A stretch of 64,000 nucleotides of DNA from Nesterenkonia sp. Act20. GTDB taxonomy: Bacteria > Actinomycetota > Actinomycetes > Actinomycetales > Micrococcaceae. Made by a program: the position numbers and the translations under genes. Within the stretch, counting starts at the first letter, position 1. The number at the start of each line of letters is the position of its first letter. The notes beneath the pieces are model-generated. The model was given only the letters and a program-made list of their open reading frames with translations, was not told the DNA's origin and made no database searches. Location of the stretch: contig NZ_JADPQH010000002.1 in the NCBI RefSeq assembly GCF_019173455.1, forward strand, positions 573,490-637,489, read 5' to 3'. Below, in pieces: positions 39,531-48,481 of the stretch.

Positions 39531-40301
39531 TCAGTAGTACACCGCCAGCGGTCCGTGCGGTCCGTCGATGACCGTGACCTCGGTGTTGAAGACCCGGGAG
39601 AGCACCGCGTCGCGCATGATCTGCTCGGGCGGTCCGTGTTCTGCGACCACTCCGTCTTTCATGGCGAGGATCTGATCCGAGTAGTGTGCGGCGAAGTTGA
39701 TGTCATGCAGCACGATCAACACGGTGCGGCCCAGCTCATCGGCCGCCCGGCGCAGCTGCTGCATCATCTGGACCGCATGCTGCATGTCCAGATTGTTCAG
39801 CGGCTCGTCCAGCAGCACGTAGTCGGTGTTCTGCGCCAGAACCATCGCCACGTAGGCGCGCTGCCGCTGCCCGCCGGAAAGCTGGTCGAGATAGCGGTTC
39901 TCCAGCTCGGCGAGGTCCAAGAAGTCGATCGCCTCAGAGATGTGCCGTTCATCTTCGGCAGTGAGCCGCCCCTTGGAATGCGGAAAGCGGCCGAAGCCCA
40001 CGAGCTGGCGCACGGTGAGCCGAGTGACGAAGTGGTTCTCCTGGCGGAGGATCGAGAGGATCTTCGCGATGGTCTTAGAGGGAGAGTTCACGACGTCGTG
40101 CCCGGCAACCTCGATCCGGCCGGAGTCCACACCGAGCAGCCGCCCGATCATGGTGAGGATCGTCGATTTCCCCGCTCCGTTGGGGCCGACCAGCGCGGTG
40201 ATGCCTCCGGCGGCGATCTCCACGGTCATCGGTCCGATCTGCACGGAGTCGGCTGACCCCTTGGAGCCGTAGTTCTTGGTGACCTCGGTCAGGCTGATCA
40301 C
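39531..40301 (-). CDS. Siderophore ABC transporter ATP-binding protein
   Basis: 256 residues. Walker A 'GPNGAGKST', signature 'LSGGQRQRAYVAMVL', Walker B 'YVLLDEPLNNLD' and the H-loop 'LIVLHDINFAAHYSD' are all present. It is the FecE/YclP-like subunit energising uptake of ferric siderophores. Its start overlaps the upstream permease stop by ATGA. Gene order on the strand is permease 1, permease 2, ATPase, downstream of the separate binding-protein gene. Confidence 0.94.
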   Translation of the reverse strand: MISLTEVTKNYGSKGSADSVQIGPMTVEIAAGGITALVGPNGAGKSTILTMIGRLLGVDSGRIEVAGHDVVNSPSKTIAKILSILRQENHFVTRLTVRQLVGFGRFPHSKGRLTAEDERHISEAIDFLDLAELENRYLDQLSGGQRQRAYVAMVLAQNTDYVLLDEPLNNLDMQHAVQMMQQLRRAADELGRTVLIVLHDINFAAHYSDQILAMKDGVVAEHGPPEQIMRDAVLSRVFNTEVTVIDGPHGPLAVYY

Positions 40302-41425
40302 AGGCGACCCTTTCGCATCAGGACTATCAGGAAGACGATTCCGCCGAGGAGCTCGATGATCAGCGTCACCGCACCCTCGGCATAGAAGACATGGCGCATG
40401 ATGAAAAACGCGCCGGCCAGCACGGTGTAGCCGATGAGCATCGCCATGGGGAACAACATCCGGTGGGAGTAGGTGTCTGCGAACTGATAAGCCAGCGTGG
40501 CCACGAGGAATCCCAGGAAGGTCATCGGCCCGACCAGCGAGGTGCTCATCGCCATCAGCACCGAGACCAGCAGCAGGATGAACATCACCTCGCGCTTGTG
40601 GTTCACTCCCAGATTGTCAGCAGTGTTGCGCCCCAGCGCGACCACGTTGAGTCTGCGCGCCCTCCACCACAGCACTCCCCCGGCGAGCAGCGCGATAGGG
40701 ATCGCGTAGGGAAGGTACTCGGCGCGTCCGTTTCCGATGTTGCCGAAGAGCCGCGCGGTGAGCACGTCGAACTCACTCGGGGTGAGGACTCGCTGCATGA
40801 ACGTGGACAGCGAACCGAGGCCTCCGCCGATCACCACGCCCACGAGCAGCATGATGTGGATGTTGGAGAACTTCCCACTGAGCAGCCAGGAGTAGAGGAT
40901 CGTCGCGAAGAGGACCATCGCGGCGGCCTGCATCAGGAACTGCGGCAGGCCGGTGAGCATGGTGACTCCGGCAATGCCGAAGAAGAACACGGCGCCTGTC
41001 TGGATCGCGATGTAGAGCGATTCGAAGCCCATGATCGATGGGGTTATGATCCGGTTGTTCGTGGCGGTCTGGAAGGCCACCGTGGCCATCGCCTGGCAGA
41101 AGGCGACGACGCCGATGATCAGCAGGGTCTTGATGCGCATCTGAGCGATCAGCCAGTAGCCGGAGGAGCCGAACGGCATCGGGTTGCCGTAGCCGAGGAT
41201 CCCCAGCGTGAAGAACAGCGAGAGACCCCCCAGCAGCGCCATCACCGCGACGTAGCGCAGACCATGCCGGCGGCTGGTGATCGCCCCGGAGCGGCGGGCG
41301 CGGACTCCTGGCGGTCGAGCTGCGTGCTCCGCGGGCGCCCATCCGCGTCCGCGCCCGCTGACAGCTTCGGGAGATCCTGCCCTGCGGGGGTCCTGTCCTC
41401 GTTCGCGGTCGAGCTGCGTCGTCAT
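40298..41425 (-). CDS. Siderophore ABC transporter permease 2 (FecCD family)
   Basis: 375 residues. The ~55-residue N-terminal extension is Arg/Gly/Ala-rich and cytosolic; then about 9-10 membrane segments follow. FecCD hallmarks include 'NRIITPSIMGFESLYI' and 'LVGPMTFLGFLVATLAYQ', close to the YclO/FatC branch. The larger open frame to 41590 crosses the previous gene and is rejected; the ATG at 41425 overlaps its stop by ATGA. It forms the channel heterodimer with permease 1. Confidence 0.92.
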   Translation of the reverse strand: MTTQLDRERGQDPRRAGSPEAVSGRGRGWAPAEHAARPPGVRARRSGAITSRRHGLRYVAVMALLGGLSLFFTLGILGYGNPMPFGSSGYWLIAQMRIKTLLIIGVVAFCQAMATVAFQTATNNRIITPSIMGFESLYIAIQTGAVFFFGIAGVTMLTGLPQFLMQAAAMVLFATILYSWLLSGKFSNIHIMLLVGVVIGGGLGSLSTFMQRVLTPSEFDVLTARLFGNIGNGRAEYLPYAIPIALLAGGVLWWRARRLNVVALGRNTADNLGVNHKREVMFILLLVSVLMAMSTSLVGPMTFLGFLVATLAYQFADTYSHRMLFPMAMLIGYTVLAGAFFIMRHVFYAEGAVTLIIELLGGIVFLIVLMRKGRL

Positions 41426-42465
41426 GTGACAAACCCTCCTGACTTGCGCTGGCGCAGCAGCAGTCCGACGAACACCACGGCCCCGACCACACCGAGCACC
41501 AGTCCGACGGGGATCTCGAAGGGAGCGCGGATGGTGCGTCCGATCAGATCGCAGACGGTGACCGTGGCGATGCCTGCCAGGCAGACCCACGGCAGGTTGC
41601 TGCGCAGGTCATCACCGCGGAAGAGGGAGACCACGTTGGGAACGATCAGCCCGAGGAAGGGCAACACCCCCACCACGGTGGCGGTGACGCCGGTGGCCAC
41701 GGCGACCATGGCGGTGCCCATGAAGAGCACGGCCGTGTAGTTCAGCCCCACATTGGTGGCCATATCCCGCCCCAGCCCCGCCACAGTGAACTGATCGGCG
41801 GTGACGAACACCAGGACGGTGACCACCAGCACCAGCCACATCAGCTCGTATCGGCCCTCGACCACCCGGGTGAAGGACCCGGCGAACCAGATGCCCAGGG
41901 TCTGGAGATGATCGGTCATCAGTGCGATGTAGGTGGTGAACGAGCTGACCACGGCACCGAGCATGATGCCGATGATGGGGACGATGAGCGAGGACTTCAG
42001 CGTCACGCGCTGGAGAAACAAGAAGAAGACCACAGTGCCGATGAACGCCATCGTCACGGCGCCGGACATCCGCGCCAGCATGGAGGCACCGGGGAAGAGC
42101 CACAGCACCAGGATCAGTCCGAGGCCGGCCCACTCCGTGGTGCCGGTGGTGGTGGGCTCGACGAAGCGGTTCTGCGTGAGCAGCTGCATGATGAGTCCAC
42201 ACATCGCCATCGACGCACCGGCCAGGACCAGCGCAATCGTCCGCGGGACGCGGGTGATGCCGAACATCCAGAAGCCGTCCTCGCTGAACACCTCGTACTG
42301 GCCTGTGCCGAGTGAGAGCAGCAGAAGCCCACAGGTGATGAGGAGCCCGACCAGAAGTGCGGGGGTGAAGAGCCGCTGACTTCGCTGGCTGCGCCGGGCC
42401 ACCGCGGGGCCAGCGACGGCGTCGTCCGGGGGGCTGCCCAGGGTGATGGAGGAGTGGTCTGACAT
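41422..42465 (-). CDS. Siderophore ABC transporter permease 1 (FecCD family)
   Basis: 347 residues with a polar ~30-residue N-terminus and about ten membrane segments. 'ITRVPRTIALVLAGASMAMCGLIMQLLTQNRFVEPTTTGTTEWAGLG' is the FecCD motif coupling to the ATPase, close to YclN/FatD. 'LPFLGLIVPNVVSLFRGDD' is the conserved cytoplasmic loop. The ATG at 42465 has GGAAG 5 nt upstream; a GTG at 42489 is an alternative. It starts a three-gene run and has its own upstream inverted repeat. Confidence 0.92.
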   Translation of the reverse strand: MSDHSSITLGSPPDDAVAGPAVARRSQRSQRLFTPALLVGLLITCGLLLLSLGTGQYEVFSEDGFWMFGITRVPRTIALVLAGASMAMCGLIMQLLTQNRFVEPTTTGTTEWAGLGLILVLWLFPGASMLARMSGAVTMAFIGTVVFFLFLQRVTLKSSLIVPIIGIMLGAVVSSFTTYIALMTDHLQTLGIWFAGSFTRVVEGRYELMWLVLVVTVLVFVTADQFTVAGLGRDMATNVGLNYTAVLFMGTAMVAVATGVTATVVGVLPFLGLIVPNVVSLFRGDDLRSNLPWVCLAGIATVTVCDLIGRTIRAPFEIPVGLVLGVVGAVVFVGLLLRQRKSGGFVT

Positions 42466-42547
42466 CTGAGCTTCCGGTGACGTGTGCACGATCTGGTGGC
42501 TGAGCCTCTCCTGGATGAACTGAGAGAGTCGAGGAGGACCTGAGTGT

Positions 42548-42573
42548 ATTAGCGAATACTGGTGTCGCCTAAT
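42548..42573. promoter_or_regulatory. Inverted repeat upstream of the siderophore permease genes
   Basis: ATTAGCGA (42548-42555), 9 nt, then TCGCCTAAT (42565-42573), i.e. matching arms with one inserted C. It is ~83 nt before the permease start, where a promoter for the permease-ATPase run would lie. It is longer than a 19-bp DtxR/IdeR box, so another regulator is possible. Confidence 0.5.
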
Positions 42574-42633
42574 AAGGGGACGTCAGCCTCACCCGAAGTC
42601 CACCCCCGGATGAGGCTGACGCTGACCCTTATT
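42571..42633 (-). terminator. Terminator of the siderophore-binding-protein gene
   Basis: The core stem CGTCAGCCTCA (42581-42591) pairs perfectly with TGAGGCTGACG (42611-42621), and outer arms AATAAGGG (42571-42578) and CCCTTATT (42626-42633) also pair. It starts 28 nt after the binding-protein stop on the minus strand and abuts the inverted repeat at 42548-42573. Confidence 0.85.
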
Positions 42634-42660
42634 CACTGACTGGCAAGACAGTGATCTCTC

Positions 42661-43755
42661 TCATTCCGCCGCTTCGAGGGCATCTGCGAAGTCGCGGAAG
42701 AATTCTGTGTAGGCCTGGATGTCCTCGGTGAGATAGAAGTTCTCGGGCAGGTAGACGATGTTGCCCTCCTGGACGGCGGTGACGTTCTGCAGCGCCTCGG
42801 AGTCCTCGACGATCTCTGCGGCCGGACTATAGCCCTCTTCCTCCTGGCTGATGCGGGCATCACGATCCATCACCAGCAGCCAGTCGGGGTTCGCTGTCGC
42901 GATGGCCTCCACCGAGATGTCATCGCCATGGGACTCATCCTCGCCCTCCTGCTCCAGAGCGGGCACGAGGTCGAAGGTGTCGAAGACCGGCCCGATGGCG
43001 CGACCATTGGGTCCGGGTGCCACATAGCTCATATCTCCGCCGGAGGTCAGCAGGCCCATGACCGTCGATTCGCCGTCGTAGGCCTCTTGGACGCGAGCCA
43101 CCTCGGTCTCCAGCTCCTCGACGAGCCCGGAAGCCGTGTCCTCTGCAGCGAACACGCTGCCGAGTGACTCGGTCTTGCGGACCAGCTCTTCGACCAGGTC
43201 AGCGTCTTCCTGAGGCTCGAATTCAAGGATGGTGGCTTCGGGTGCGAGCTCGGCGAGGTCCTGGTAGTACTGCTGGAACCGCTGTCCGTTGATGATCAGG
43301 TCGGGCTCGGCGGCCACGACGTTCTCGAGATTGGGCTCTCGGTGCATCCCGAGATCGAGGATGGACTCATCTTCGGCATAGCTGTGGGTCTGTGCATCCA
43401 TGAGGCCCAGTGGGGCTGCGCTTGGCTGCACCCCGAAGGCCTCGAGGGTGCGGAAGGAGCGGTTGTCGGTGACGATCACGCTCTGCGGATCGGTGGAGAC
43501 CTCGTGGGTGCCGTGATCATCCTCGATCGTCACCGTCCCGGACCCCGTGCCCTCATCGGTGGACTCCTCGGCCGTCCCTTCGGCAGTCTCCTCAGCCTGG
43601 GTGTCGCTGCTGACCTGCTCGGCGTCTGCGGCGTCGGCATCGTCGCCGGCACAGGCGGTCAGCGCAAGAGCGGCGATGGCACCCACGGAGAGCGCACTGA
43701 GACCTCTGGAGCGCAGGGTCGAGCTTGGCTGGGCGGTCAATGCAGAGATGGGCAT
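42661..43755 (-). CDS. Siderophore-binding lipoprotein (CeuA/YclQ/FatB type)
   Basis: 364 residues. A lipoprotein signal peptide ends in LTAC with the lipid-modified Cys35. A Glu/Asp/Thr-rich spacer follows (about 36-75), then the periplasmic-binding-protein fold: 'SVIVTDNRSFRTLEAFGVQP', 'REPNLENVVAAEPDLIINGQRF' and 'NPDWLLVMDRD'. It captures ferric siderophore, probably catecholate-like by its relation to CeuA/YclQ, and delivers it to the two permeases. The ATG at 43755 has AAAGG 8 nt upstream. It is transcribed ahead of the permease genes but separated from them by a terminator. Confidence 0.92.
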   Translation of the reverse strand: MPISALTAQPSSTLRSRGLSALSVGAIAALALTACAGDDADAADAEQVSSDTQAEETAEGTAEESTDEGTGSGTVTIEDDHGTHEVSTDPQSVIVTDNRSFRTLEAFGVQPSAAPLGLMDAQTHSYAEDESILDLGMHREPNLENVVAAEPDLIINGQRFQQYYQDLAELAPEATILEFEPQEDADLVEELVRKTESLGSVFAAEDTASGLVEELETEVARVQEAYDGESTVMGLLTSGGDMSYVAPGPNGRAIGPVFDTFDLVPALEQEGEDESHGDDISVEAIATANPDWLLVMDRDARISQEEEGYSPAAEIVEDSEALQNVTAVQEGNIVYLPENFYLTEDIQAYTEFFRDFADALEAAE

Positions 43756-43817
43756 AGGTGTGCCTTTCACGATGCGGGTGATCGAGCCGTGGGCCCGATG
43801 ATGACGGGAGTAACTAC

Positions 43818-43836
43818 TTAGCGGCCCCTAAGCTAA
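43818..43836 (-). promoter_or_regulatory. Candidate DtxR/IdeR iron box
   Basis: On the minus strand the 19 bases TTAGCTTAGGGGCCGCTAA agree with the TTAGGTTAGGCTAACCTAA consensus at 13 of 19 positions, including both outer arms. It is ~63 nt upstream of the siderophore-binding-protein start, consistent with iron-dependent repression. Confidence 0.55.
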
Positions 43837-43915
43837 ATAGAACCTACATAGTTAACCTATTCTGTGCAACTGATGACGGCAGTGTGACGAGCACGGGGCG
43901 GTACCGTAGAAGGCG

Positions 43916-45280
43916 ATGTCCTCCTCTCCCGATTCGCTGACACCGGTGCTCACCCCCGAGGGGTGGGAGCTGGTCAATACACTTCCGCCCTACGACCCCT
44001 CCGCCTCGTTCGGCCTGAATGAGAAGCTCCGACGGGAGGGCCACCCTGCCGAGCGAGTGGCGGCCGCACTGACCCAGTCCCGACTTCGCGCCGAGGCGAG
44101 AGCGAAGTTCGGGGACTTTGCAGATCGCATGCTCTTCACCCACGAGGGTCTGCAGCAGTCGACCCGACTGCCGGTGGCGGCCCGCCATGCCCAGCGATTC
44201 CGCGCGGCGGGGCTTGACCGAGTTGTGGACCTGGGTTGCGGCCTCGGCGCGGATGCGCTCGCAGCCGCGTCGCTGGGCCTCTTCGTCACGGGGGTGGAGG
44301 CAGATGAGAACACTGCGGCGGCGGCGACCATCAACCTGCTTCCCTTCCCCGAGGCGAAGGTCTTGCACAGCACCGCGGAGAGCTTCGCCTCGACCTACGA
44401 GCTGACGCGCACTGCGGCACCGCGGGGCTGGGGGCTCTGGCTGGACCCCGCGCGCCGAGACCCGCAAGCTGCCCAGGATTCGCTGCGTTCCGGGCCGACG
44501 AGGCTGTGGGACCCCGAGTCCTTCTCCCCACCACTGAGCTTCGTCCTGGACCTGGCCCGCACCGGCACGCCGATGGGCGTGAAGCTGGGACCGGGGCTCC
44601 CCCACGACCTCATCCCTGCGGACTGTGAGGCGGAGTGGGTCTCCGTGGATGGAGATCTGGTGGAAGTGGTGCTCTGGTTCAACGCCCTCGCCCGGCCCGG
44701 AGTCCGACGTGCGGCGACGGCGCTGCAGAGCCAGTCCCTGCCGAATGAGTCTGGGTCGGAGGAGTCTCCCCCGGACCAGTCCCCGCGGAACTCGCCACAT
44801 CCGCAGGCGCATCGAGTGGCGGAGCTGAGCAGCTCAACGGATTTCGGCGCCGGCCTCGAGCTCGAGCCGAGCGGAAGCGCCGGGCTCACCGGGGTGCTCC
44901 ACGAACCGGACCCCGCAGTGATCCGCTCAGAGCTGGTCGCAGAACTCGCCGATGAGCTGGGCGGTCGCCTGCTCGATGGCCACATCGCATACTTCTGCAC
45001 CGACGGCACCGATCCCGACAAGGAGCGTGGGCTGTCCCGCGGCTACCGGATCCAGGAAGTCCGGCCCTATAGCGTCAAGGCCCTGAAGGCCTGGGCGGCC
45101 GAGGAGTCGGTCACCAGCCTGGAGATCAAGAAGCGAGGCGTCGACATCCTCCCCGAGCAGCTGCGTCAACAGGTTCTTCCCAAGAAGCAGACCAGGCGAC
45201 GGTCAGCGCGTCACCACGCGACAGTGGTCATCACCCGGCTGGGTGAGGAACGGGTCTTCGCGGTGGTGGACCCGCTCTGA
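43916..45280 (+). CDS. Class I SAM-dependent methyltransferase with THUMP-like domain
   Basis: 454 residues. The SAM site is 'VVDLGCGLGADALAAASLGLFVTGVEADENTAAAA', followed by 'WLDPARRD' and the C-terminal THUMP-like part 'RGYRIQEVRPYSVKALKAWAAEESVTSLEIKKRGVDI..LRQQVLP'. Relatives are predicted RNA methyltransferases, but the substrate is not established. A Ser/Pro/Glu-rich insertion (about 275-300) separates the two parts. TACCGT lies 8 nt before the ATG, compatible with a (near-)leaderless start. It is convergent with the GH3 gene, whose stop is 2 nt away. Confidence 0.82.
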   Translation: MSSSPDSLTPVLTPEGWELVNTLPPYDPSASFGLNEKLRREGHPAERVAAALTQSRLRAEARAKFGDFADRMLFTHEGLQQSTRLPVAARHAQRFRAAGLDRVVDLGCGLGADALAAASLGLFVTGVEADENTAAAATINLLPFPEAKVLHSTAESFASTYELTRTAAPRGWGLWLDPARRDPQAAQDSLRSGPTRLWDPESFSPPLSFVLDLARTGTPMGVKLGPGLPHDLIPADCEAEWVSVDGDLVEVVLWFNALARPGVRRAATALQSQSLPNESGSEESPPDQSPRNSPHPQAHRVAELSSSTDFGAGLELEPSGSAGLTGVLHEPDPAVIRSELVAELADELGGRLLDGHIAYFCTDGTDPDKERGLSRGYRIQEVRPYSVKALKAWAAEESVTSLEIKKRGVDILPEQLRQQVLPKKQTRRRSARHHATVVITRLGEERVFAVVDPL

Positions 45281-45281
45281 A

Positions 45282-47105
45282 TCAGCAGGTGGAGTGCCCG
45301 CGCTCTTCCTCGCCGACGCCGACCGGAAGCCTGCCCGGGGCCTCCTGGCCGCTGAGCACCCGCGCGAGCGCCTCGAACGACTCCACCGTGCGTCCGTAGA
45401 GGGCTATCTGCGTCGGGGCGTCGGCGGCTGCCAGCACCTCCGGACGGTCTAGTGCGACGGCGATGTCTCCCCCGGCAGGGCTGGACTCGCCGATCAGGTT
45501 CACGACGGCGCCGGAGCCCACGGTGATCCCTTCGGCCTGCGCGGCAGAGGCGAGTCTGCTCCGGTCCTGCGCACTGCCGCCGACGATCTGGATCCCCTCA
45601 GCGGCGAGGTCTTCCTCGCACTGTCCCGCCACGAGCGTGATGGCCGAGCGCCCCAGCGTCTGCGCTGTGGCTGCTGCAGAGTCCAGCCCGTCAGCCTCGG
45701 CTCCGGCCTCGCCGGTGACTTCGCTCTCATCCGCGAGCTCCTCCGGCAGCTCGGCTCCCGGACCCGCGGCCAGCTCTCCGGCGGCGAGGTCAGTCTGCCA
45801 GAGCTGCAGCGCGACGACCCGTTGGGCTGCCTCCGTGACGCGCGCACGGTCCAGCTCTCCGGATTCCAGCGCGGCCACGATCGCTGCATGGGCGCCTCGA
45901 ACGTCGGCGGGCATGAGCAGCAGGTCGGCCCCGGCCTGCAGCGCGAGCACCGCCGCATGGTCACCCCCGTAGCCCTGCACGATGGCACCCATGTTCAGCG
46001 CATCGGTGACCACCACTCCGTCGTGGCCCATGTCCCGCAGCTCGGAATAGGCCGCCGCCGAGAGCGATGACGGGGTGCCCTCCTCCAGAGCGGGCACCTC
46101 GATGTGTCCCATCATGATCATCGGGACGCCGGCCTCCGCGGCATCGGCGAAGGGCACCCAGTCCCGTGAGCGCAGTTCGTCCAGCGAAGCATCCTGGACC
46201 GGAAGCGTCTGGTGGGAGTCTTCGGTGACAGAGCCATGGCCCGGGAAGTGCTTGACTGCCCCGGCGAGCCCGCCCTCGGCGAGGCCGCGGATCCCGCTCA
46301 GGGCGAGCTCGGAGACGGCCTCTGCATCTCCGCCGAAGGACCTTGACCCGATGGTGGGATCTGCCGCCCCGACGGTGACGTCACCCTCGGGGGCGAAGCT
46401 TGTGGTGAAGCCCAGTTCTTCCAGCTCTGCGGCGAGATGACGGTGTCCGGAGCGGGTGAGTGCGTCGTCGTCGGTCTCACCCTCGCCCGCGCCTTCGGGG
46501 GGCCGCGCCTCGTCCTCATCCTCCGCGCTGCCCAGAGCTGCCGCGCCGTAGGACATGGGCGTGGGCCACTCGGTCAGCGGCGCGGCGACCCGCGTGACCA
46601 GGCCGCCCTCCTGGTCGACGCTGATCATCGGGGGCACGTCGCGGTCCTGGGCGCCGGAGGTCAGGGTCTCCAGCTCCGCGGCGAGCGTCTCGGTGTCCAC
46701 GCCCTGGGGTCCGCGCGGAACGTTGTCACCCATGATGATGCTCCCGGCCAGGTGCAGCTCCTCGATCAGGGCAGCCATCGGCGCGGCATCGGTGCTGGCG
46801 AACTCCCCCACCAGCACGGATCCGGCGAGCTCCTCGGCGGAGTACTCCGCCACGATCTCCTCGGCGCGCTGTCGGTGCTCCTCCCCCGGTCCGGCGAGCG
46901 CGGCCTCATAGGCCTGCCGCGCCTCGACCTGAGCCTCGGCCTGACCTTCGGCCTGGGCCCGCTCCTGTTCGGCGGACCCGGCGCTCTCCTCGACGCCCTC
47001 CGGCGACGTCTCCGCAGCGGGTCCGCAGGAGCTGAGCAGCAACACGCTGAGCAGTGAGGCTGCCGCCAGGCGGCGGGAGCGGCGGGGTGTGCCGGGCGAA
47101 GTCAT
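45282..47105 (-). CDS. Glycoside hydrolase family 3 lipoprotein (NagZ-like)
   Basis: 607 residues. The signal peptide ends LLLSSC with Cys27, so it is a membrane-anchored exported lipoprotein. The GH3 barrel shows 'PMISVDQEGGLVTR', 'SFGGDAEAVSE', 'KHFPGHGSVTEDSHQTLP' (the His/Asp pair of the NagZ acid-base loop) and 'GVVVTDALNMGAI' with the nucleophile Asp. Predicted activity is beta-N-acetylglucosaminidase on muropeptides or chitooligosaccharides. A GH3 C-terminal domain is present. Acidic, Glu/Ala-rich linkers (about 28-75) follow the lipobox. TATCCT lies exactly 7 nt before the ATG. Confidence 0.88.
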   Translation of the reverse strand: MTSPGTPRRSRRLAAASLLSVLLLSSCGPAAETSPEGVEESAGSAEQERAQAEGQAEAQVEARQAYEAALAGPGEEHRQRAEEIVAEYSAEELAGSVLVGEFASTDAAPMAALIEELHLAGSIIMGDNVPRGPQGVDTETLAAELETLTSGAQDRDVPPMISVDQEGGLVTRVAAPLTEWPTPMSYGAAALGSAEDEDEARPPEGAGEGETDDDALTRSGHRHLAAELEELGFTTSFAPEGDVTVGAADPTIGSRSFGGDAEAVSELALSGIRGLAEGGLAGAVKHFPGHGSVTEDSHQTLPVQDASLDELRSRDWVPFADAAEAGVPMIMMGHIEVPALEEGTPSSLSAAAYSELRDMGHDGVVVTDALNMGAIVQGYGGDHAAVLALQAGADLLLMPADVRGAHAAIVAALESGELDRARVTEAAQRVVALQLWQTDLAAGELAAGPGAELPEELADESEVTGEAGAEADGLDSAAATAQTLGRSAITLVAGQCEEDLAAEGIQIVGGSAQDRSRLASAAQAEGITVGSGAVVNLIGESSPAGGDIAVALDRPEVLAAADAPTQIALYGRTVESFEALARVLSGQEAPGRLPVGVGEEERGHSTC

Positions 47106-47112
47106 GCCTGTC

Positions 47113-47118
47113 AGGATA
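47113..47118 (-). promoter_or_regulatory. Candidate -10 of a leaderless GH3 promoter
   Basis: TATCCT on the minus strand, 7 nt before the ATG at 47105; no ribosome binding site lies between. Confidence 0.55.
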
Positions 47119-47180
47119 TCTGCGCAGGCTGAACAGGGCGTCCACTCGGCGGGTGCTCGGGAACCATCCAGCCTGGGCAG

Positions 47181-47186
47181 TATTCT
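47181..47186 (+). promoter_or_regulatory. Candidate -10 for the YbdK-type ligase gene
   Basis: TATTCT ~45 nt before the GTG start; the short leader carries AGGAG 6 nt before GTG, so this gene would use a conventional ribosome binding site. Confidence 0.4.
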
Positions 47187-47231
47187 GAACTGTGATGCGG
47201 CCGACGGCCCTGACCGACTAAGGAGCCTTGA

Positions 47232-48395
47232 GTGGAACTACCCTTCGCGAAATCTGAACGTTCCACGCTCGGCCTGGAATGGGAGCTGGCCCTGGTGGAC
47301 CGCCAGTCCGGGGATCTGAGGTCCGTGGCGGACCGGATCCTCAGCGCCTGTCATCAGGACCTGGCCGAGCTGGGTCCCGAGGATGAACACCCCTATGTGA
47401 AGCAGGAGCTGCTGACCAACACGGTGGAGCTGATCACCGATGTCTGCCCCGACGTGAATACCGGAGTGGAGCAGCTGCGCGAGACCGCACGCAATGTGAT
47501 GCGCCATTGCGAGCCGCTGGACGTCGAGCTCTACTGCCAGGGGTCCCACCCCTTTGCCGCCCCCACCGAGCAGGAGGTGACGGATAAGGAGCGCTACGCC
47601 GAGCTGATCCGCCGGACGCAGTGGTGGGGAAGGCAGATGGTGATCTACGGGGTCCACGTCCATGTGGGCCTCGATGAGGTCGCACAGGCGATGCCCGCGG
47701 TCAACGCGCTGTGCAACTACAACGCCCATTTCCAGGCGCTCACCGCCTCCTCGCCCTACTGGGCCGGGGAGGACACGGGATACGCCTCACAGCGCGCGCT
47801 GGTCTTCCAGCAGCTGCCCACGGCCGGGGCCTCCTTCCAGTTCGAGGAGTGGTCGGGCTATGAGAAGGCGGTCAGCGACCTCGCGCACACCGGGGTGATC
47901 CATGATGTCACCGAGGTCCGGTGGGACGTGCGTGCGGTGCCGCGCCTGGGCACCGTGGAGCTGCGGGTCTGCGACGGCCTCGCCACGCTGGAGGAGATCG
48001 CCGGGGTGGCCGCGCTGACCCAGTGCATCGTGCATTCCACCGTGCAAAGCATCGAGAACGGCGGCCGCGTCACCTCCATGCCTCCCTGGTTCGTGCAGGA
48101 GAACAAGTGGCGGGCTGCGCGCTATGGGCTCGACGCCGAGATCATCCTCAACGCCGAGGGCGACGAGATGCTGGTGACCGATCACCTCGAGCAGGAGCTG
48201 AACCGGTTGGAACCGGTGGCGGCCGAGCTGGGCTGCGCCGACGAGCTGGCGCTGGTGGAGCAGATGATGCGCGACGGAGCGGGCTATCAGCGCCAGCGTC
48301 AGGTGGCAGAGACCCACGAGGGTGATCTGCGCCAGGTGGTGCTGGATGCCGCGGCGCGGACCCGGATGTCGATCAACGGCCCGCGCAGGGTCTGA
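47232..48395 (+). CDS. Glutamate--cysteine ligase, YbdK (GCS2) family
   Basis: 387 residues of the carboxylate-amine ligase family; E. coli YbdK has weak ATP-dependent gamma-glutamylcysteine synthetase activity. The N-terminal 'STLGLEWELALVDRQSGDL' and 'KQELLTNTVELITDVCPD' hold the metal/ATP-binding Glu residues; 'VYGVHVHVGL' appears as 'MVIYGVHVHVGLDE'; 'VRWDVRAVPRLGTVELRVCDG' is the C-terminal signature. The start is GTG with AGGAG 6 nt upstream. Actinobacteria mostly use mycothiol, so the physiological product is uncertain. It is convergent with tsaD; 48396-48481 holds only a weak hairpin. Confidence 0.87.
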   Translation: MELPFAKSERSTLGLEWELALVDRQSGDLRSVADRILSACHQDLAELGPEDEHPYVKQELLTNTVELITDVCPDVNTGVEQLRETARNVMRHCEPLDVELYCQGSHPFAAPTEQEVTDKERYAELIRRTQWWGRQMVIYGVHVHVGLDEVAQAMPAVNALCNYNAHFQALTASSPYWAGEDTGYASQRALVFQQLPTAGASFQFEEWSGYEKAVSDLAHTGVIHDVTEVRWDVRAVPRLGTVELRVCDGLATLEEIAGVAALTQCIVHSTVQSIENGGRVTSMPPWFVQENKWRAARYGLDAEIILNAEGDEMLVTDHLEQELNRLEPVAAELGCADELALVEQMMRDGAGYQRQRQVAETHEGDLRQVVLDAAARTRMSINGPRRV

Positions 48396-48481
48396 GCCGC
48401 CGAAGCCTATGAGCTTCAGGTTCTGCGGGACCGAACAGGCTGAGTGCTGATCCGATCCTGCGGGTGCAAGCCCCCGGAGTG

